Shown: piece after piece, positions 13,810-17,334 of the stretch
How the letters are laid out: each line of letters begins with the position of its first letter
How positions within the stretch are numbered: position 1 is the first letter of the stretch
DNA from: Thermodesulfovibrionales bacterium
GTDB taxonomy: Bacteria > Nitrospirota > Thermodesulfovibrionia > Thermodesulfovibrionales > UBA1546
DNA length: 17,334 nt
Reading direction: 5' to 3'
NCBI GenBank assembly: GCA_030018605.1
Contig: JASEHP010000022.1
Coordinates: 1-17,334 of the forward strand
The notes under the pieces: model-generated
Databases searched by the model: none
What the model saw: only the letters and a program-made list of their open reading frames with translations
Told to the model about the DNA's origin: nothing
Translations under genes and position numbers: made by a program

Positions 13810-15141
13810 TGTCTTAAGAAATGCCGGAAGCCCGTTTGCCTCTCTCGGGCCAACTGTCACCTTCCAGCCTTCAAGTTTGTCTTCTATTGCGCCGCTTAAT
13901 ATCGCGACATAGCCGGGGATAATCAGTTCCCTGTGTTTTACTTCATTCTCAATGCCGCTCTCTTTTATAAATGCCGCTATCTTTGACGCAGTGAATTTTC
14001 CTGCCGCCCACGCAGTTAATACCGACAGTCCTTCGCAGTCCATGACCGCAAGCCTGCAAGGCACCTTGCTGTTTTCTATCTCGCCTGAGACAATGAAGTA
14101 TGTAAGAGAGAAGTTTGTCGTAATGGTAAGCGGTGAATCAGGTGTTGCTTCTCCGATTTTGTATATTTTCTGTTCAACCTGCATCGGCACCTGAGGGTCG
14201 GTGTATATATTCTGCCTTAAAGTGAATAGGGCGAGGTTTTTCCATTTTTCAATGCTGCTAACAACGATGATTGATGAGTATTTTGTGATTCCAACAGATG
14301 CAATCAATGCCTCATGGAGGCTGTCATCCCTCTGGGCAAAGTTAATCACAGGGTACCCAAATGGCTTAAAGTTTTTCTTAAGCGCAGCTCTTCTTATCAT
14401 GGTATTGTTTCCAAGCATTTCTTTTGCCTTTTTTGCCCCTGAGTCTATAACCATGTCTTCAACCCCGAGGGATTTTATCTTTTCCGTAAGGGTAGACAGT
14501 TCATCAAGATTGTTTGCAACTACTCCGAGCGTTGCTTTTTCTGTTTTTGCAATGTTTGCCATTGCCTCTGTATTGCTTGAATTTGCCCCACAGATAATGG
14601 GTTTTTTGCCGGCAAAGAGCTTTACAGCCGCTTCTGCGGATGCAGGGTCTGTTGTTGAAAGTATTACCGGAACGTTTGGCGCCTTTGATGCAATAAGGTT
14701 TGCGGCTGACTCAAATTTTCCTTTATCGCCGGATGTGTTTGTAAGCGCTATTGCGTCAATCCTGAGTTTCTGTCCTACCCTGTCTATTTCCGATGCAAGG
14801 ACTTCCTCTATTTTCTTTGTTATCTCTACCTCGGAAAGAGTGTCTTTGATTTCAACAGCGAGAGCGCAGGGGTTTACGAATTTCTTGTCATGCCTAAAGA
14901 GAACAGTCTCTTCCCCTATCTTTACCGCCAGGTCGCCGGAGCCGAATGTTACAGAACGTATCGGAGGCGCTGAGGCATCTCCAAGTATTTTCTTTGCCTC
15001 TTCAGATACATCAGGGCACTGGTCCAGCGATGCCTGTCTCTGCGCAAGCTTCATAGCAAAGGCAAGGCATGTGGGATGTCCGCATTTTTTACAGTTTGTC
15101 TTTGGCAGTAATTTAAATATCTCAACGCCTGATAGAGCCAT
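13798..15141 (-). CDS. acsC: AcsC: corrinoid iron-sulfur protein large subunit
   Basis: A 447-residue large (gamma) subunit of the corrinoid Fe-S protein, which carries the methyl group between AcsE and AcsB. The N-terminal [4Fe-4S] domain is clear (C17, C20, C25, C42, in NCKKCGHPTCLAFAM and QCPDV). It is followed by a TIM-barrel region (about 90-310) and a C-terminal corrinoid-binding domain ending in VGPREANGLPAFLK. Length agrees with the family. The final residues TRNA and the TAA stop are read from the heptamer repeat, so the natural C-terminus was probably replaced by a few repeat-encoded residues with no loss of domain. The start is set by GGAGG (complement of 15149-15153). It follows acsD and precedes the four-helix-bundle ORF in the operon. 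Confidence 0.95.
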   Translation of the reverse strand: MALSGVEIFKLLPKTNCKKCGHPTCLAFAMKLAQRQASLDQCPDVSEEAKKILGDASAPPIRSVTFGSGDLAVKIGEETVLFRHDKKFVNPCALAVEIKDTLSEVEITKKIEEVLASEIDRVGQKLRIDAIALTNTSGDKGKFESAANLIASKAPNVPVILSTTDPASAEAAVKLFAGKKPIICGANSSNTEAMANIAKTEKATLGVVANNLDELSTLTEKIKSLGVEDMVIDSGAKKAKEMLGNNTMIRRAALKKNFKPFGYPVINFAQRDDSLHEALIASVGITKYSSIIVVSSIEKWKNLALFTLRQNIYTDPQVPMQVEQKIYKIGEATPDSPLTITTNFSLTYFIVSGEIENSKVPCRLAVMDCEGLSVLTAWAAGKFTASKIAAFIKESGIENEVKHRELIIPGYVAILSGAIEDKLEGWKVTVGPREANGLPAFLKTRNA

Positions 15142-15160
15142 TCTTTTACCTCCAATTTAT

Positions 15161-15223
15161 CGTGATGCGTAATGCGTAACACGTAACTATCAACTCATTA
15201 CGTATCACGCGTCACGTGTTACG
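15161..15223. repeat. Heptamer inverted-repeat (hairpin) element, acsD-acsC junction
   Basis: The most regular copy. The left arm is four heptamers at 15161-15188 (CGTGATG, CGTAATG, CGTAACA, CGTAACT). A 7-nt linker follows at 15189-15195. The right arm is four heptamers at 15196-15223 (CATTACG, TATCACG, CGTCACG, TGTTACG). It lies 8 nt from the acsC Shine-Dalgarno and directly abuts the acsD stop TGA (15224-15226). Confidence 0.88.
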
Positions 15224-16165
15224 TCAAACAAGTTCTTCTATTAATTTGCCCAATGCCTCAACAGCTTTTGGATGCCTCATGATTAAGAGTTCTGCGCCCG
15301 CCATGAGAAGCGCGGCAGCGGTTGTCGCCTCCCATGCAATACCTCTATCTTCAGCATTGCCCCATGAGGGCACATCTGATTCAGGCGCCTGTGTTTCCTT
15401 GATTTTCCATACATACATGCCCACATCTGCAAGCATAGGCGGCTGCATCGTAAGGTCATTCTGAGTAAGCGCGGCAAGCCTTATCCTCTCCATAACCGAA
15501 TATGTATATTCAAGTCCATACCCCAGCGCAGAGCACATAGGGTCTGTTATAAGCCTTTCCTTGTCAAACCCCATCTGGGTTATTAGAATGTTCAACTGTT
15601 TTGAGAGGTTTATGTCAAGCTCTGACATTGCGATAAGTTTATGGTTATTTGCCATTGCAGCAGCAGCTATTGTTTTATAGTTAGCTTCCTGCGCCTTGCC
15701 TAATATGCAGTTCTTGTCTTTTGCAGCTTCCGCGGCAGCGATAAGGACAGGAGCGTCTTTTTCTGCATGATTGCTGCCAAGTATTATCAAAGGCACATTA
15801 ATGGCAGAAAGCACGTCTTTAACGGTTTTTGCGGCATCTTCAGGCGAGCGGTTTTCCCTGTCCGGATGGGTTCCGATAAGCCTTAATGCGATGGCATTTG
15901 CCTTCAGCGTATTCTGACAGAACTTTGCCCATGTGACAGGGTCGCCTGAAACGCTGCTAAACGGCTTCTGGACGTTTTCAGGCCAGTCTGCGGGAGGAAC
16001 GTCCTGAATCTCATAAGCGATTAAAGGTTTATTTGGGATTGTCCCTTCAAAAGGCAGAAAAGGGAGAACATTTTCCCCTCCGAAACTTGCTGCCCTGTCG
16101 CCTGTGCCTATTGTTACATTATAAACTTTGCCTGAATAAGTATCTTTTGGAACAGTAAAAGCCAT
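15224..16165 (-). CDS. acsD: AcsD: corrinoid iron-sulfur protein small subunit
   Basis: A 313-residue small (delta) subunit of the corrinoid Fe-S protein. It is a TIM-barrel protein that pairs with AcsC and helps cap the cobamide. The N-terminus AFTVPKDTYSGKVYNVTIGTG and the conserved LRLIGTHPD and ITDPMCSALGYGLEYTYS segments are typical of the family. I placed the start at the ATG at 16163-16165 because GGAGG (complement of 16171-16175) lies 5 nt upstream and the family begins here. The frame stays open to 16228, but those 21 extra codons are read from the hairpin repeat and are not family-like. It lies between acsE and acsC. Length is close to the family norm. The stop codon touches the next repeat element. 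Confidence 0.93.
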   Translation of the reverse strand: MAFTVPKDTYSGKVYNVTIGTGDRAASFGGENVLPFLPFEGTIPNKPLIAYEIQDVPPADWPENVQKPFSSVSGDPVTWAKFCQNTLKANAIALRLIGTHPDRENRSPEDAAKTVKDVLSAINVPLIILGSNHAEKDAPVLIAAAEAAKDKNCILGKAQEANYKTIAAAAMANNHKLIAMSELDINLSKQLNILITQMGFDKERLITDPMCSALGYGLEYTYSVMERIRLAALTQNDLTMQPPMLADVGMYVWKIKETQAPESDVPSWGNAEDRGIAWEATTAAALLMAGAELLIMRHPKAVEALGKLIEELV

Positions 16166-16182
16166 TTTAACCTCCATAATTT

Positions 16183-16243
16183 CGTAACACGTGATGCGTA
16201 ATGCGTAACTTAACGTGTCACGCGTCACGGTTCACGTGTCACG
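16183..16243. repeat. Heptamer inverted-repeat (hairpin) element, acsE-acsD junction
   Basis: The left arm is four heptamers at 16183-16210 (CGTAACA, CGTGATG, CGTAATG, CGTAACT). The right arm is four at 16216-16243 (TGTCACG, CGTCACG, GTTCACG, TGTCACG), separated by 5 nt. It starts 8 nt from the acsD Shine-Dalgarno and ends 5 nt before the acsE stop. The six bases T at 16244-16249 lie on the + strand side, so they read as A in the transcript and do not make an intrinsic terminator. Confidence 0.87.
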
Positions 16244-16248
16244 TTTTT

Positions 16249-17106
16249 TCACATTTCCAAATACGAATGCGCATAAAGGGTTTTGCCCATAATGACATCA
16301 ATCGTTTTTGTTATCTCTGTCATTTTTTTTGCGTCGTCAATCTTTTTCCCGGCAAGGACGTCATCAATCATCTTCTTCTCCTGAACGGCTTCCGCCATCT
16401 CATGAGCGTCTGCAATTGCGGCAGTCAGTCCGGCGTTCATAAGCATAATAAAATAGTGCTTATTCAATATCGGCCTTATATGCTTCGGACAGCCGTTGGA
16501 AATATTGCTAAGGCCGACAACGGTCTTCATCGGCGGATCGTTCATTTCCTGAAACATCGCTATTGCCTTTATTACATGCCTTGCGTGGTCCTGAGAAGTT
16601 GCAATCTGCAGGACAAGAGGATCAAGGTAGATGTCTTCAAGGGGAACTCCGTATTCCATTGCCCTTCCCATTATTTCTGCCGCTATGGCAGCGCGCTCTT
16701 CAGCATCTGCGGGAAGCCCGCCTTTTCCTACTGTAAGCCCTATAACATGAGCATTATATTTTGCAGCAAGTTCAAGGATTGGGAATCTCTCGGGGTCGTT
16801 TGAGGTCGAGTTTATCAGAGGTTTTCCCCATTGGTTGTTATGCATCTTAAGCCCTGCCTCTATTGCTTTAGCATTTGTTGTGTCAAGGCATACCGGCAAT
16901 GATACGGCTTCCTGTATTGTTGTTACCATCCACTGCATTAAATCTTCTCCGCCGTCTTCCGCAGGGCCTATATTTGCGTCTATCATTCCCGCCCCGGCTT
17001 TCCACTGGGCAGTTGCAATCTCCTGTATAGGGCCCTTATCCTTTTTCATCATCGCCTCTCTTACCCTCTTGGCTATGATGCTTAATTTTTCACCTATTAT
17101 TATCAT
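16249..17106 (-). CDS. acsE: AcsE: methyltetrahydrofolate:corrinoid iron-sulfur protein methyltransferase
   Basis: A 285-residue MeTr, a pterin-binding TIM barrel that transfers the methyl group of methyl-tetrahydrofolate to cob(I)amide on AcsCD. Expected folate-binding residues are present: D75 in CLDTTN, N99 in LINSTSN, D162 in YLDPLV and N201 in GLSNIS. The spacing fits the Moorella enzyme within a few residues. The protein is roughly 20 residues longer than that enzyme, the excess being a basic, helical C-terminal part (about 240-285). GGAGG (complement of 17117-17121) is 10 nt upstream of the ATG, a longer spacing than for the other genes. It is the first gene of the acs operon, so its leader probably carries the operon's promoter. 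Confidence 0.94.
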   Translation of the reverse strand: MIIIGEKLSIIAKRVREAMMKKDKGPIQEIATAQWKAGAGMIDANIGPAEDGGEDLMQWMVTTIQEAVSLPVCLDTTNAKAIEAGLKMHNNQWGKPLINSTSNDPERFPILELAAKYNAHVIGLTVGKGGLPADAEERAAIAAEIMGRAMEYGVPLEDIYLDPLVLQIATSQDHARHVIKAIAMFQEMNDPPMKTVVGLSNISNGCPKHIRPILNKHYFIMLMNAGLTAAIADAHEMAEAVQEKKMIDDVLAGKKIDDAKKMTEITKTIDVIMGKTLYAHSYLEM

Positions 17107-17334
17107 TATCTTAAAACCTCCTTATAGTCATGTTACCCTTAAATAGTAAGGCTGGAGATAAGTTTTAAATGGTAACATAAAGACATTAAGCAGGTAAAGG
17201 TTATTGATAATTTTTAATTTTTATAAATCTATAAGATTTTCTACCTGCGCTTTAAGCATAGATGTTCGTAAGCTTAGATTGAAAAAGTTACGATACATAT
17301 GCGACGTTAAGGAGTAATGGATCATTATGCCAGA
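17107..17334 (-). promoter_or_regulatory. Leader/promoter region of the acs operon with small palindromes
   Basis: The 228 nt before acsE are A/T-rich and contain three inverted repeats: an 8-bp pair ATGTTACC/GGTAACAT (17130-17137, 17171-17178), a 7-bp pair GCAGGTA/TACCTGC (17190-17196, 17242-17248), and nested in the latter a 15-nt palindrome with 6-bp arms AAATCT/AGATTT (17225-17239). On the - strand a TATAGA overlaps this palindrome, with a weak TTAAAG 16 nt upstream, as a tentative promoter. Rightward, AAGGAG at 17309-17314 followed by an ATG at 17317 may begin a divergent gene cut by the window end. No known riboswitch motif was recognised. Confidence 0.4.

Noticed and set aside
14201..15172. 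323-codon open frame on the + strand opposite acsC
   Set aside because: It is antisense to a confidently assigned gene, lacks recognisable motifs and has no ribosome-binding site context; it is a shadow frame.
16166..16228. N-terminal extension of acsD by 21 codons
   Set aside because: The extra codons are read from the hairpin element and lie upstream of a good GGAGG; the family starts at the ATG at 16165.
13388..16243. CRISPR-like array reading of the heptamer repeats
   Set aside because: Units are 7 nt, directly tandem without spacers, degenerate and arranged as inverted arms; no cas gene is present.
5905..16243. Intrinsic terminators at each gene end
   Set aside because: The hairpins are not followed by U-runs on the transcribed (-) strand, and the genes downstream are clearly parts of the same pathway, so termination at each junction is unlikely.
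17107..17334. Cobalamin riboswitch ahead of the corrinoid-dependent genes
   Set aside because: No B12-box-like conserved motif or multi-helix layout was recognisable; only short palindromes are present.

Overview
The window is an energy- and carbon-metabolism region of a strictly anaerobic bacterium. It holds a complete catalytic set for the carbonyl (western) branch of the Wood-Ljungdahl pathway, plus two electron-transfer modules. The acetyl-CoA synthase is the long bacterial type with its own N-terminal CODH-binding domain, so Bacteria rather than Archaea. A sulfate-reducing or acetogenic-type lineage such as Nitrospirota (Thermodesulfovibrionia) or Desulfobacterota would fit, but that placement is an impression and not proven by the sequence.

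Layout. Positions 105-2386 (+ strand) encode NfnA and NfnB, the two subunits of an NADH-dependent ferredoxin:NADP+ oxidoreductase (also annotated as sulfide dehydrogenase), overlapping by 4 nt. A DRE-TIM aldolase-like gene (2424-3374, -) converges on nfnB. A small DUF3303-like gene (3549-3857, +) diverges from the aldolase. From 17106 down to 3859 everything is on the - strand and looks like one long operon, in transcription order: acsE, acsD, acsC, a four-helix-bundle ORF, acsB, cooS/acsA, a NuoE-like, a NuoF-like and a NuoF-C-terminal-like ferredoxin subunit, and a NuoG/formate-dehydrogenase-like subunit. AcsE passes the methyl group from methyl-tetrahydrofolate to the corrinoid protein AcsCD. 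CooS reduces CO2 to CO. AcsB joins methyl, CO and CoA to acetyl-CoA. The NuoEFG-like module would exchange electrons between NAD(P)H and ferredoxin or CODH. It has no hydrogenase subunit and no intact formate dehydrogenase active site in this window.

The most unusual structure lies between the genes. Nearly every junction of the acs/cooS/nuo operon carries an inverted-repeat element built from degenerate tandem heptamers (consensus CGTRAYR in one arm, its complement in the other). Each sits a few bases after a stop codon and 6-9 nt before the Shine-Dalgarno of the next gene. One junction (6591-6669) has the same architecture built from a different, 8-nt unit. At the acsC-acsB junction the repeat contains a four-helix-bundle (23S IVS/S23-like) ORF flanked by a 14-nt near-perfect direct repeat made of two heptamers. 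The repeat supplies that ORF's start and stop codons and also acsC's stop codon. Together this suggests a family of small hairpin elements, mostly without cargo and one carrying a four-helix-bundle gene, that colonised the 3' ends of genes within an essential operon.

Intergenic stretches: 1-104 holds a Shine-Dalgarno for the TTG-started nfnA. 3375-3548 is a divergent promoter region. 17107-17334 is the leader/promoter region of the acs operon with three small palindromes. No tRNA, rRNA, CRISPR array or classical IS element was seen.
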